64,000 bases of DNA. Source: RI-106 sp964496875 (GTDB lineage: Bacteria; Cyanobacteriota; Vampirovibrionia; Obscuribacterales; Obscuribacteraceae). Below, piece by piece: positions 53,259 to 62,141 of this stretch. Each line of letters begins with the position of its first letter. Position 1 is the first letter of the stretch. The position numbers were made by a program, and so were the translations under genes. The DNA lies in the NCBI GenBank assembly GCA_964496875.1, contig CAZCBH010000003.1, positions 109,688 through 173,687 of the forward strand, given 5' to 3'. The notes beneath the pieces are model-generated. The model was not told the origin of the DNA. It searched no databases and worked only from the letters and a program-made list of their open reading frames with translations.

Positions 53259-54413
53259 ATGACGCTAGACCACAGCAAACCAGGCACCGGAATAGAGCAG
53301 GATACTTTTACACTGGAAGACCTCAGATATGACCTTCCGGAAGAACTCATAGCCCAGGAACCCCTGGCCGTGCGCCATGAATCGAAACTCCTGGTTTTAG
53401 ACAGAGCGATGTCTGAGATCCACCACAGCCGGTTCTCAGACATCGCCAGTTATTTGAATCCCGGAGACCTGCTGATAGTAAACGATACCAGGGTTCTGCC
53501 AGCGAGACTGCTAGCCAGGCGGCGTAGCGGTGGAGAGGTCCGTATTCAACTGATCAAAGCTTGCACCAGAAACAATCATCTCTGGGAAGCTATGGGCATG
53601 CCTCTGCGTCGGATCAAACCTGGTGAGTATCTCCACATAGAAACTCCCGAAGAATCCGGTACCGGCCCGGTACAAAAGACAGTCAAAGAGATATTGATCG
53701 AAGAGATTATCGAAGATGCAGACGGTTACAAAAGACTGATTATCAATTTCCTGACAAATGAGAATATGAGATCTATTCTTTCTAAAGCAGGACACGCCCC
53801 GTTGCCGCCCTACATCCGAAGAGAGCTTGGTCCGGCAGATCATGACCTGGACGAAAAACGAAAAGAAGACCTCTCAAGATATCAAACTATTTTCGCCAGC
53901 GCACCAGGTGCAGTGGCAGCACCGACTGCGGGATTGCATTTTTCGGAAACCGTATTTGATTCTTTGAGAGCTAAGGGCATAAACGTCGAACATATAACCC
54001 TTCATGTCGGGGCCGGCACTTTTAAACCAATAACCAGCTCCATTGAAGAGCACTCGGTGGAGGCGGAACTTTATTCAATTAAAGAGAGCACTGCCTCAAA
54101 GATAAACCAGGTCAAAGCCAGCGGCAAAAAAGTGATCGCTGTCGGTACGACAAGTATGAGAGCGCTGGAGTCATCCGCTGAAGGCGGCGCCATTCGCCCC
54201 TGCCAGAACCGGGAGACGAACCTGTTTATAAAGCCCGGTCACCAGTTTAAACTCGTCGATTCCATGGTGACAAACTTCCATTTGAGCGGTTCGAGCCTTC
54301 TGGTACTGGTGGCAACCTTTGCCGGCAAAGAGCAAATTCGCAAGGCCTATAAAGAGGCGATTGCGCAAAAATATCGGTTTTACAGCTATGGTGATGCCAT
54401 GCTAATTCTCTAG
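53259..54413 (+). CDS. queA: tRNA preQ1 ribosyltransferase-isomerase
   Basis: QueA transfers and rearranges the ribosyl part of S-adenosylmethionine onto preQ1 in tRNA, giving epoxyqueuosine, the substrate of QueG. The 384-residue protein shows YDLPEELIAQEP, VNDTRVLPARL, PTAGLHFSE, LHVGAGTF, VGTTSMRALES and NFHLSGSSLLVLV. It is longer than the usual 345-360 residues owing to a short N-terminal extension and an expanded loop near 125-150. The stop codon is five bases from that of the convergent GGDEF-like gene. Confidence 0.96.
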   Translation: MTLDHSKPGTGIEQDTFTLEDLRYDLPEELIAQEPLAVRHESKLLVLDRAMSEIHHSRFSDIASYLNPGDLLIVNDTRVLPARLLARRRSGGEVRIQLIKACTRNNHLWEAMGMPLRRIKPGEYLHIETPEESGTGPVQKTVKEILIEEIIEDADGYKRLIINFLTNENMRSILSKAGHAPLPPYIRRELGPADHDLDEKRKEDLSRYQTIFASAPGAVAAPTAGLHFSETVFDSLRAKGINVEHITLHVGAGTFKPITSSIEEHSVEAELYSIKESTASKINQVKASGKKVIAVGTTSMRALESSAEGGAIRPCQNRETNLFIKPGHQFKLVDSMVTNFHLSGSSLLVLVATFAGKEQIRKAYKEAIAQKYRFYSYGDAMLIL

Positions 54414-54417
54414 CAGT

Positions 54418-55119
54418 TCAAACCGGACAGAAAGCTGTACCGTTGCCGCCCTTCTCCAGCACCATATCTGTCGCCAGATCGGCTTTGGCAATCAACTCTC
54501 CTGCATCGGAACCTATTCCGGGGAAATAAGCGATTCCGATACTGCCTTCCACATAGAGCTTGTGCCAGCGATACTCTACCGGGGTCACTTCGATCTTCTT
54601 CCTGATTCTCTCAGCGAGAATAGCCGCTCCACTTCCCGGAGTCTCCGGAAGCATCAAAACAAATTTGTTGTTTCCGTAACGAGCCACCATATCCACTTCC
54701 TGCCTAGTGAGGTCGATCAACATATCGGCCACCGTTGTCACCGCCAGATCAAGAGCAGTGACTCCATAGGACTCTTCGATTTTGTCGAAACCTTCTATTG
54801 CCACGATCATCACCGAAACAGCCCGATTATATCGCTTGGAGCGCTTTATCTCGCGCTCTAAGCGGCGTACTAAATAACGGAAATTGTAAGCCTGAGTACC
54901 GTCGTCATAAAAAGCGATACGGATGACATCATCGTGGCTCAGAATAGTTTTCTTACGCGGCTCCGGACTGGAGAACATTGTCTGCTGCCGGGGTTTGTTC
55001 AACTCTTCCAGAGCGGCAATATGATCTTGGTTGATAGACGTGTTTCTAAGATCGCTCAGTCGGCGGTGAAACACATTATCCTTTGCGATCCCATCAATCC
55101 ATTTTTCATCATTCGACAT
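54418..55119 (-). CDS. Degenerate GGDEF-domain protein
   Basis: The 233-residue protein has the fold of a diguanylate cyclase (about 70-230), but the active loop is GNNKF in ARYGNNKFVLML where GGDEF is expected, and the substrate-binding D-x-D-x-F stretch is AIEGFDKI. It is therefore very unlikely to make c-di-GMP. It shares SGAAILAERIRKKI and a WHKLYV-type strand with the protein at 46033, so the two are paralogues. The N-terminal 70 residues are helical and polar. There is no membrane segment. Confidence 0.82.
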   Translation of the reverse strand: MSNDEKWIDGIAKDNVFHRRLSDLRNTSINQDHIAALEELNKPRQQTMFSSPEPRKKTILSHDDVIRIAFYDDGTQAYNFRYLVRRLEREIKRSKRYNRAVSVMIVAIEGFDKIEESYGVTALDLAVTTVADMLIDLTRQEVDMVARYGNNKFVLMLPETPGSGAAILAERIRKKIEVTPVEYRWHKLYVEGSIGIAYFPGIGSDAGELIAKADLATDMVLEKGGNGTAFCPV

Positions 55120-55191
55120 ATAGGCGATTTCGAGACTTCTCAGAAAAGAACTAATACCTTTGCAATATATAGCTAAACTTACGCCAAATTG

Positions 55192-56511
55192 TCAATTTTC
55201 AAACCTCTTTTCCCGCCTGTCCAGCAGATAAAGTCTCAACAAGTTGAGACCTTCGTTTGCCGTCCGGTATCGAATCTCCGACCGGCTCGATTTACTGCCC
55301 AGACGCAGCTCTTTTGTATCCGTCCCCTGGCTGCTATCAATCCCCAGGTAGACCAAGCCTACAGGTTTCTCCTCCGAGCCGCCCCCGGGTCCGGCGACTC
55401 CGGTAATTGAAAGACCGATATCCGCCCCGGTCTTGCGTCGTACCCCCTGGGCCATCGCCCTGGCACAAGCCTCGCTGACAGCACCCTCGTGATCCAGGAC
55501 TGCCGCGGGCACCTGCAGCTCTTTCATCTTCGCTTCATTAGAGTAAGTAATCAGATTCAGACCGATATAGTCGGAGGAACCGGGTACATCGGTCAATCGG
55601 GTACTAACCAGACCACCGGTACAGGACTCCGCCAGTGCCACGGTCAGTTTACTGCGCCTCAACAACTCGCCGACAACCGACTCCAGGGAGTCATCATCCC
55701 TACCATAACAGAGAGAGCCGCTTTCAGAGAGGATCTGATTCACAACCGGCTTCACCAGTCTTTCCGCCTCCTCCCGGCTGGACGCTTTGGCTGTTACCCT
55801 CAGACGACACTCACCCCGCCCCGCATATGGCGCCACGGTAGGATTCTTGCCTTCCAGCAGGGAGGCATACTTCTCAGCCAGGCTAGACTCACCAATGCCA
55901 ATGTGCTTCAACTCTACCGAATAGATTGTCTCACCAACCACCTGCTCGGACAAAAAGCCTGCCACGGTCTCCTTCCACATCGCTCGCAGCTCGTGGGGAA
56001 CCCCGGGGAATGTGATAATAGTGCTGGTGCCAGTTTCCTGACCCTGTCCGGATATCAGTCCGTCGGCTATAAGCTTCGCCCGATCCAGCTGCCAGATTAT
56101 GCCCGGCGCCGTACCTCGAGGGTTCGGCAAGATATTCGCTCCCACAGGTCGCATGGCCTGCTTGTTGTTAGAAAGCGGCATTTTATAACCCCGCCCGGCA
56201 AAGAACTCTTTCAACTCAGCCAGCAAAGCCTCGTCCATTTTCAGCTCACTACCAAAAGCGTCGGCTATGCACTCCATGGTCAAATCGTCGGCTGTGGGAC
56301 CCAGTCCTCCGGAAGTGATCACGATATCTGAACGAGAGACGGCCTGCTTGAGACAGGCGATGATACGCTCGGGATTGTCACCTACGGTGGTGTGAAAAAA
56401 ACAGTTTATACCAAGACGTGCAAGCTCTTCGCTGAGAAAGCGACTATTGGTATCGGTTATCTGCCCCAGCAGGATCTCCGTGCCGATGGCAATAATCTCA
56501 GCCGATTGCAT
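55192..56511 (-). CDS. cinA: CinA-family protein (nicotinamide nucleotide amidase)
   Basis: The 439-residue protein has both CinA parts: the N-terminal MoaB/MogA-like COG1058 domain with GTEILLGQITDTNS and TSGGLGPTADDLT, and the C-terminal NMN deamidase domain (about 265-430) with ALAESCTGGLVSTRLTDVPG and SITGVAGPGG. It converts NMN to nicotinate mononucleotide in pyridine-nucleotide recycling, and the first domain may hydrolyse ADP-ribose. Length and order are typical. Confidence 0.93.
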   Translation of the reverse strand: MQSAEIIAIGTEILLGQITDTNSRFLSEELARLGINCFFHTTVGDNPERIIACLKQAVSRSDIVITSGGLGPTADDLTMECIADAFGSELKMDEALLAELKEFFAGRGYKMPLSNNKQAMRPVGANILPNPRGTAPGIIWQLDRAKLIADGLISGQGQETGTSTIITFPGVPHELRAMWKETVAGFLSEQVVGETIYSVELKHIGIGESSLAEKYASLLEGKNPTVAPYAGRGECRLRVTAKASSREEAERLVKPVVNQILSESGSLCYGRDDDSLESVVGELLRRSKLTVALAESCTGGLVSTRLTDVPGSSDYIGLNLITYSNEAKMKELQVPAAVLDHEGAVSEACARAMAQGVRRKTGADIGLSITGVAGPGGGSEEKPVGLVYLGIDSSQGTDTKELRLGSKSSRSEIRYRTANEGLNLLRLYLLDRREKRFEN

Positions 56512-56525
56512 GAAGCCAACTAAAC

Positions 56526-56735
56526 TTAAGCAAACAGGAGGTTGTAGTTGTTCAAATCCGTTCCCGGAAGAAGCATGCCATGACCACCACTGGGCTCAGC
56601 AGGCACCGCATTGGGATCCTGGGTGCTGTGGGCATAGAGCGCATAGAGACCTATGCCGAAAACTGACATCGCGAAACACACGAAGAAAAAGGTCAACCAA
56701 GTTCTGCTTGGATCGTGATGTTCCGAACTGCTCAT
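56526..56735 (-). CDS. Small single-pass membrane protein
   Basis: The 69-residue protein has one transmembrane helix (about 12-33, TWLTFFFVCFAMSVFGIGLY) followed by a Pro/Gly-rich outside tail. AGGAG stands seven bases before the ATG. It lies 14 bases upstream of cinA on the same strand and may be translated from the same messenger RNA. I do not recognise the family. Confidence 0.6.
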   Translation of the reverse strand: MSSSEHHDPSRTWLTFFFVCFAMSVFGIGLYALYAHSTQDPNAVPAEPSGGHGMLLPGTDLNNYNLLFA

Positions 56736-56922
56736 TTCAAAACTCCTATCATTATTTGGATAGTCTATCCGTCCGTATCCGTCAATACTAAGTCTGCTCC
56801 AGACAGTATAGGACTATTGACGCCGATTAGGCACAGGCGATTAATCGGATGCAAGGTTATTGTTTCCTAATATCCGGTGTCAAGAACAGACCCCTTTCAA
56901 ACCGGCAGTTTTCAAGACACCA

Positions 56923-57654
56923 TCAAAAACCGGACATTTCTTTGAGCAGATTCATGCAGACATTGATGTCGTACTTTTTCTCATCGTCCAGTTGTACAGC
57001 GTAAAGAAGCAGAATCTTCTCTTTCTCGGGCGAAATCATGCAAGCCACCAGGCCCATATGCTTCTCGTCTTTAGGATCTTCCACCTCGCCTATGATGTAG
57101 GGCATGGTAGCCCCCTGAAAAGTCCAGCTTCCTCTTGATACCGGCTTGGTGAACTTGCCTGAGAAACCATGAGTATTCAGACCGATTCGATAAGCACTAT
57201 CCAACAATTCTTCGGTCTCTCCTTTGCCTCTGCAAGAGAAGAAGAGAATTTGCTGTTTTCCTTTGACCTCGACTCTCTTGTCTTCTCTTTCTTTCTCTTC
57301 CCTCTCGTCTTTGCTTTCCATTCCGTCCTTGTCGCTCTTCTTGGTTACGCTGCCGGATTCAGGTTCACCTGCTGCGTAATCAACTCCGACGAATTTCAGG
57401 TTAGTAGTCCAGAAAAGATCGAGATCGGCACCAAAAACATACTCATATCCTGCCGGCAGCGGATCGGGGAAACCGGCGATTCCACTGGCGACTTTCTTGA
57501 TATAGGGCGCCTCTTGAGAGTGCTCGAAGGTCGCTTTGAAGGCCATCGCTCCGGAGACGATACCGTATATGGAGCCGACAAACATCAGACTGACCATCAA
57601 AATCAGCAGTCGTGACCACTGGGGCAGCGGTTTTCGTACAGCCGGTGTTTCCAT
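56923..57654 (-). CDS. Membrane-anchored protein of unknown function
   Basis: From the ATG at 57654 the protein has 243 residues with one membrane helix (about 14-37) and an exported part. That part contains a very charged Lys/Glu/Asp stretch (about 105-130) with beta-rich segments on either side. The ATG is one base after the folD stop codon, so the two are coupled. The frame is open to 57702 inside folD, but the extra residues are not needed. The family is not recognised. Confidence 0.65.
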   Translation of the reverse strand: METPAVRKPLPQWSRLLILMVSLMFVGSIYGIVSGAMAFKATFEHSQEAPYIKKVASGIAGFPDPLPAGYEYVFGADLDLFWTTNLKFVGVDYAAGEPESGSVTKKSDKDGMESKDEREEKEREDKRVEVKGKQQILFFSCRGKGETEELLDSAYRIGLNTHGFSGKFTKPVSRGSWTFQGATMPYIIGEVEDPKDEKHMGLVACMISPEKEKILLLYAVQLDDEKKYDINVCMNLLKEMSGF

Positions 57655-57655
57655 A

Positions 57656-58555
57656 CTAGTCGAGATGCAGCCTTTTTTTATACGACCAGATAGTGTTGGC
57701 AAGAAGTTGCGCCACAGTCATCGGACCCACTCCGCCGGGGACCGGCGAAATCTTTCCAGCCACCTCCGAAGCACTGTCGAATTCGACATCACCAGTAATT
57801 CTAGAGCCACCATCTTCGCTCTTGTGATAGTGGATACCGACGTCGACCACCACGGCACCGGGCTTGATCCAGGAACCGGGCACAAATTCGGAGCGCCCTA
57901 CTGCCACCACCAGAATATCCGCCTGCCTGACCACTTCATCGAGATTTTTTGTCCTGCTGTGACAGATAGTCACTGTGGCATTTCGCTCCAATAGAAGCAA
58001 TGCAGCCGGCTTGCCCACCAGTTGTGAACGACCAATCACCACCGCCCGGGCACCTTCCAGGGGGACTTTATAAAAATCGAGCAGAGTAATGATCCCGGCA
58101 GGAGTACAGGGTCTCAAGCCGACCACACCGGCGGTCAGGCAGCCGAGATTGTAAGGATGAAGACCATCTGCATCTTTTTGGGGATCAATCTCTTCGAGAA
58201 TCTTCTCTTCGCTGAGATGATCGGGAAGTGGGAGCTGCACCAAAATACCATCCACGGTATCAGACTGATTCAGCTCTTTGATACAGGCAAGCACCTGCTC
58301 TTCGGTGGCATCCTTTTCGAAGCGCCTCAAGAAGCTCTCTATGCCGACATTGGCGCAGGCTTTAATTTTGTTGCGCACGTACAATTCGCTGGCCGGATTG
58401 TCACCGACCAGGACCACAGCCAACCCCGGCGCTCGATGCCCGGCAGCCGAAAAAACTGCTACTTCTTTCTTCAAGTCGTTTCGCACAGACTTGGCTACTT
58501 CTTTTCCGTCCAGAATCTCAACCGCTTTAGTATTAGTCACCGCTCCAGCCCTCAA
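57656..58555 (-). CDS. folD: FolD methylenetetrahydrofolate dehydrogenase/cyclohydrolase
   Basis: FolD interconverts methylene-, methenyl- and formyl-tetrahydrofolate in one-carbon metabolism. The 299-residue protein has YVRNKIKAC with the catalytic lysine, VQLPLPDHLSE, PCTPAGI, VIGRSQLVGKPAA and PVPGGVGPMT. The TTG start overlaps the thiL stop; a GTG five codons later is an alternative. It is the middle gene of thiL-folD-unknown membrane protein. Confidence 0.95.
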   Translation of the reverse strand: MRAGAVTNTKAVEILDGKEVAKSVRNDLKKEVAVFSAAGHRAPGLAVVLVGDNPASELYVRNKIKACANVGIESFLRRFEKDATEEQVLACIKELNQSDTVDGILVQLPLPDHLSEEKILEEIDPQKDADGLHPYNLGCLTAGVVGLRPCTPAGIITLLDFYKVPLEGARAVVIGRSQLVGKPAALLLLERNATVTICHSRTKNLDEVVRQADILVVAVGRSEFVPGSWIKPGAVVVDVGIHYHKSEDGGSRITGDVEFDSASEVAGKISPVPGGVGPMTVAQLLANTIWSYKKRLHLD

Positions 58556-59598
58556 TCAGGTTTGTTATCGAAGTGTTGAAAGGATCTTTGCCCATCCAGC
58601 TCTATCAATCGGTTGTCAGCAAGCCGGATTTGAGCTTGCGGGTCGGGCACGGTCGAATCTGTTTTCAAATCCACAGAATCCACAGATCCTATGACCCGGA
58701 AAGGATTATATTCTCCATAGCTCTCAAGAATCTTGTAAGAATCGTTGTCGATACAACCCACCACCTCATAATCCTCTCCACCGTAGAGTGCCCAGTCTAA
58801 AGGATCGAGCCCGGCAAGGCCAGCAATCTCGATGCATTCTTGATGAACTGGTACCTTTTCAGCCTCGATCGCAATCGAAACCCCGGAAGCGATTGCCAGT
58901 TGAATCACCGCATCGGCAAGCCCATCACTGGAATCTATTAAAGCGCCGCGGCCTTTACAGGCTCTCAAAAGAGCCCAGGCCTCACAAAGTCGGGGCTGCG
59001 GACGACAGTGCCGCTCAATAACATTAGAAGCCTGAGCACCACATTCTCCTTGCTCCAAAAGGAAAAGACCGGCGGCGCTGGCGCCAAAATCTCCCGTGCA
59101 GACGAGCAAGTCACCGGGCCTGGCACCACTCCTCAAAAGAACCCCCTGTTCGTGCACCTCTCCCAGCACGGTAATCGAAAGTGACAACACAGGACCTCCG
59201 GTGAGGTCACCGCCTGCCACCTCAACCCGAAAGGCTCGAGCACAATCGCTGATACCCTGATAAAGCTCAGCAAGTTCTCTCTCGGCAAGAGAAGCCGGTG
59301 CCGATATGCTGACCAGAATGTGACGCGGTCGTCCAGCCATTGCCGCGATATCACTGAGATTGACAGCCACGGCTTTCCAGCCGAGATCACGAAATGAGAT
59401 GGAGCCGGTTCGAAAGTGAACGCAATCCACCAGAGTATCGACACTGGCAAGAGCCCCACCAGGCAATACGGCGCAATCATCGCCTATTCTCCTGGAGCCC
59501 GTCCAGTCCTTGATCTTCTCGATAAGCTCCTGTTCCTGGTTCTTTTTTAAACTATACACGGGAAATTCTTTTCGCTTCTTTGGTAAGTTTGGTTGCAA
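58552..59598 (-). CDS. thiL: Thiamine-monophosphate kinase
   Basis: ThiL phosphorylates thiamine phosphate to the active cofactor thiamine diphosphate. The 348-residue protein has RRIGDDCAVLPGG and VDTLVDCVHF with the metal ligands, GWKAVAVNLSDIAAMAG, and SSDGLADAVIQLA. The start is TTG and the first 14 residues are not conserved, so the true start may be later (a GTG lies 14 codons in). Coupled to folD by a four-base overlap. Confidence 0.93.
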   Translation of the reverse strand: MQPNLPKKRKEFPVYSLKKNQEQELIEKIKDWTGSRRIGDDCAVLPGGALASVDTLVDCVHFRTGSISFRDLGWKAVAVNLSDIAAMAGRPRHILVSISAPASLAERELAELYQGISDCARAFRVEVAGGDLTGGPVLSLSITVLGEVHEQGVLLRSGARPGDLLVCTGDFGASAAGLFLLEQGECGAQASNVIERHCRPQPRLCEAWALLRACKGRGALIDSSDGLADAVIQLAIASGVSIAIEAEKVPVHQECIEIAGLAGLDPLDWALYGGEDYEVVGCIDNDSYKILESYGEYNPFRVIGSVDSVDLKTDSTVPDPQAQIRLADNRLIELDGQRSFQHFDNKPD

Positions 59599-59609
59599 AC
59601 AGATATAAT
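59580..59609 (+). promoter_or_regulatory. Candidate promoter of yggT
   Basis: A perfect TATAAT (59604-59609) is 18 bases after TTGGTA (59580-59585). It lies in the divergent region between thiL and yggT and would start transcription about 45 bases before the yggT ATG. Confidence 0.5.
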
Positions 59610-59661
59610 GTTACAATCAGCCTCAAATCCGGGTGCCTAATTCCGTTAATAAGGTGACAGC

Positions 59662-59919
59662 ATGAGCCCAATTGCCGAACTAATAATAAACCTGCTTCAA
59701 CTATTCAATCTACTACTTTTGATCTGGTGTGTCTGTAGCTGGTTCCCCGCGATCAACTGGGGATCACAACCTTTCAAGCTGCTTGATGATATAGTCAGAC
59801 CGGTTATCGCACCGTTTCGAAAAATAATCCCGCCGGTAGGAAACATTGATTTTTCGCCAATCGTTGCAATAATCTGTATTCAGTGGATAGGTGGAATTTT
59901 AGTAAAAGTTCTCCAATAA
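59662..59919 (+). CDS. yggT: YggT family membrane protein
   Basis: The 85-residue protein has two membrane helices separated by the YggT signature, about FKLLDDIVRPVIAPFRKIIPP with the NIDFSPIV stretch after it. The family is associated with membrane or osmotic functions and cell division in some bacteria, without a defined biochemical role. It has single-repeat length, and an exported-protein gene follows 38 bases downstream. Confidence 0.88.
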   Translation: MSPIAELIINLLQLFNLLLLIWCVCSWFPAINWGSQPFKLLDDIVRPVIAPFRKIIPPVGNIDFSPIVAIICIQWIGGILVKVLQ

Positions 59920-59957
59920 ATAAATCGAGCGAATCGAGGAGTTATAGCCATATCGTG

Positions 59958-62021
59958 ATGTTTACCCGACGTAACTCGCTGCTTGTCGGTAGATTGCTTT
60001 TTTCAATTACCTTCATTTTTATTCTTTTCACCCTGATGGCACCGGCTCCGGCAGAAGCCAGGCGGAAGAAGAAACACCCCTCGACCCAGGGCGCCGGTCC
60101 GCAAATCATAGCCAACCAGCCATGGCCGCCGGCAATCGCTCCGGACTTCATGGAGGTCTTGAAGCGGGATCGACTTTTGATTGCCAACAAATATGGTCGA
60201 CTCTCCATTGTCGATTTCAAGAACGCAGGCAAGAAAAATACCGAACCGAAATTGCTTTCAGAGCTTACAGGCATCGGTAAAAAATTGGTTTCACTATCGA
60301 GCTACAAAACCAACACCTATTGCCTGGTGAACAAATCCTTGCGGGGAGAGACTGTCGAAACCCTACTCGGAACCGTCGACATCCGCCGCATGGAAGAACC
60401 ATCGGTGGTATCGTCCCAGCCGATCACGGAGATGAGAGAAGGAAGACTGCTCAAAGCCAGGAATAATCTTATCCTCATCGCCGGGAAGTCGAAAAGCAAC
60501 GAGAACGTCATCCTGGTAATCGACACTAGAAAGAAACGCGATCAAGGCGACAACCTGAACATCGTCTCCACCATAACAACTCAACTGCCTGTCACGGACC
60601 TGGATTTTGACGGCAGACAGCTAATTGCCCTTGGATCGGACGGCGACAAATCCATGGTCAGCTTCATAAATCTGACGAGCAAAACTTCGCCCCAATTAGA
60701 CAAGAACCTCGATTTGCAAGGTGATTATCAACTTCTCTCCAGATACAAAAATTTGATCGTGCTTGGTGGAAGCGATAAGAACGGCAAGCCGGACGCTCGT
60801 TCTATCACCCTCAAGCCCGCTCCGGATGTGGTGGCGGGGGTCACTCTCAATCAGCTAGAAAAGATAACCTCCCTGGTGGTTACATCCAAAGAGGTGTTGG
60901 TCTCCGGACAGAGCAAACAGGGCTCTCGTCTGCTAAGCCTGAGCATCGACCCGCACGGCAATCTCCTCACCGCCACGGAGATAACCCGGAACACAGCCCG
61001 GCGCAAAGGTTCAGATAACAGCTGCCTGGTCACAGACGGCTCCACCCTTTTTCTGGCATCGGGATGGTCCGGCATCGAAACCCTGAAGCAAGTAAAAGGG
61101 GCCTGGCTTCCCCAATATCTCTATACGATTCCGCGGATGGGCGCCTCGGACATGGCCAGCTGGGGCAACTCTGCCGTGCTCTCAGCAGGAGAGTTGATTA
61201 AGTACGATCTCTCCGACCCGGAGAATCCTCGCATAGAGAGCAAAACGGCTATGACAACCCCGGTCAAAGAGATGGTCGGCGCCGGCAGTTTCATTCTCTG
61301 CCTGACCAAAGACGCTCTTCTTCTGAAAAAGATGGAGAAAATAGACCAGACCGTAGCCGAAGAAAAAATGGAAGGAAAAGGTCTGGCTTTCGACAAAGAA
61401 CAGCACCGGGCCTATGTTATTCAGCCCTACGGCAAACTCACCCGGATTCATCCTTTCAAAGTGTATTCCGATAGCCTCGATGCCCAGCCCACGGTAGACG
61501 TTCCCGGGAATTACACCCGGATCAAAGTGATGAACGGCAAGATACTTTTGTTCGACCTCAATGACATCTGCCTGTGGGCTCTCGATGCCGCCGGCGGCAA
61601 TGCTCGAAAGATAGGTGAACGCCATTTCGACAATTACGCGGTGCGCGATGCCTGGCTGCTCGACGAGCATATAGTAGCCACCACCGTCGATAAAAGCTCA
61701 AAAGGTTTCCTGCTTGTACTCTCGAACCAGGACGAAGGCTTGAATATAGTCGGCAACACGCCATTGCCCCATAACGGAACGGCTGTCTCGGCTAAAGGCA
61801 GCTGTGTGGCCACCATAGGCCAGAACGAAAAAGGCAAAGCCTTGCTCACCCTGGTAGACATAAAAAATCCTACCCAGCCACAACAGAAAGAGTCCTTTCC
61901 GGTTATCGAAGCAGCGGCCACGGTCTCGGTTCGCTCCAGGGTAACTCTGGTAGCCGGCAGAGGATTGGAAATCCTGGCAGTAGATACCGGCGCGAGCCCC
62001 GACAGCGAGCCGAGCAACTGA
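59958..62021 (+). CDS. Exported beta-propeller-like protein
   Basis: From the ATG at 59958 (a GTG at 59955 is also possible) the protein has 687 residues. A signal peptide (about 12-35, ending PAEA) is followed by a Lys/Arg-rich patch and a long run of short beta-strands with recurring phrases such as RLSIVDFKN and LLTLVDIKN. These resemble LVIVD/propeller repeats. No catalytic motif is visible. The frame starts upstream inside yggT, but those codons are rejected because the signal peptide would be buried. GAGGAG lies 16 bases before the ATG. Function unknown. Confidence 0.65.
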   Translation: MFTRRNSLLVGRLLFSITFIFILFTLMAPAPAEARRKKKHPSTQGAGPQIIANQPWPPAIAPDFMEVLKRDRLLIANKYGRLSIVDFKNAGKKNTEPKLLSELTGIGKKLVSLSSYKTNTYCLVNKSLRGETVETLLGTVDIRRMEEPSVVSSQPITEMREGRLLKARNNLILIAGKSKSNENVILVIDTRKKRDQGDNLNIVSTITTQLPVTDLDFDGRQLIALGSDGDKSMVSFINLTSKTSPQLDKNLDLQGDYQLLSRYKNLIVLGGSDKNGKPDARSITLKPAPDVVAGVTLNQLEKITSLVVTSKEVLVSGQSKQGSRLLSLSIDPHGNLLTATEITRNTARRKGSDNSCLVTDGSTLFLASGWSGIETLKQVKGAWLPQYLYTIPRMGASDMASWGNSAVLSAGELIKYDLSDPENPRIESKTAMTTPVKEMVGAGSFILCLTKDALLLKKMEKIDQTVAEEKMEGKGLAFDKEQHRAYVIQPYGKLTRIHPFKVYSDSLDAQPTVDVPGNYTRIKVMNGKILLFDLNDICLWALDAAGGNARKIGERHFDNYAVRDAWLLDEHIVATTVDKSSKGFLLVLSNQDEGLNIVGNTPLPHNGTAVSAKGSCVATIGQNEKGKALLTLVDIKNPTQPQQKESFPVIEAAATVSVRSRVTLVAGRGLEILAVDTGASPDSEPSN

Positions 62022-62141
62022 CCTGGGGGAATTCCTGAATTTTTACCCGGCGCGTAATCAAGCGCTTTAATTTCGAGCAAAGATTTAGTCAATAGGGTAG
62101 AACTAGAGAAGAGATTTATTGACGGAGGAAGTCAAACTCAT

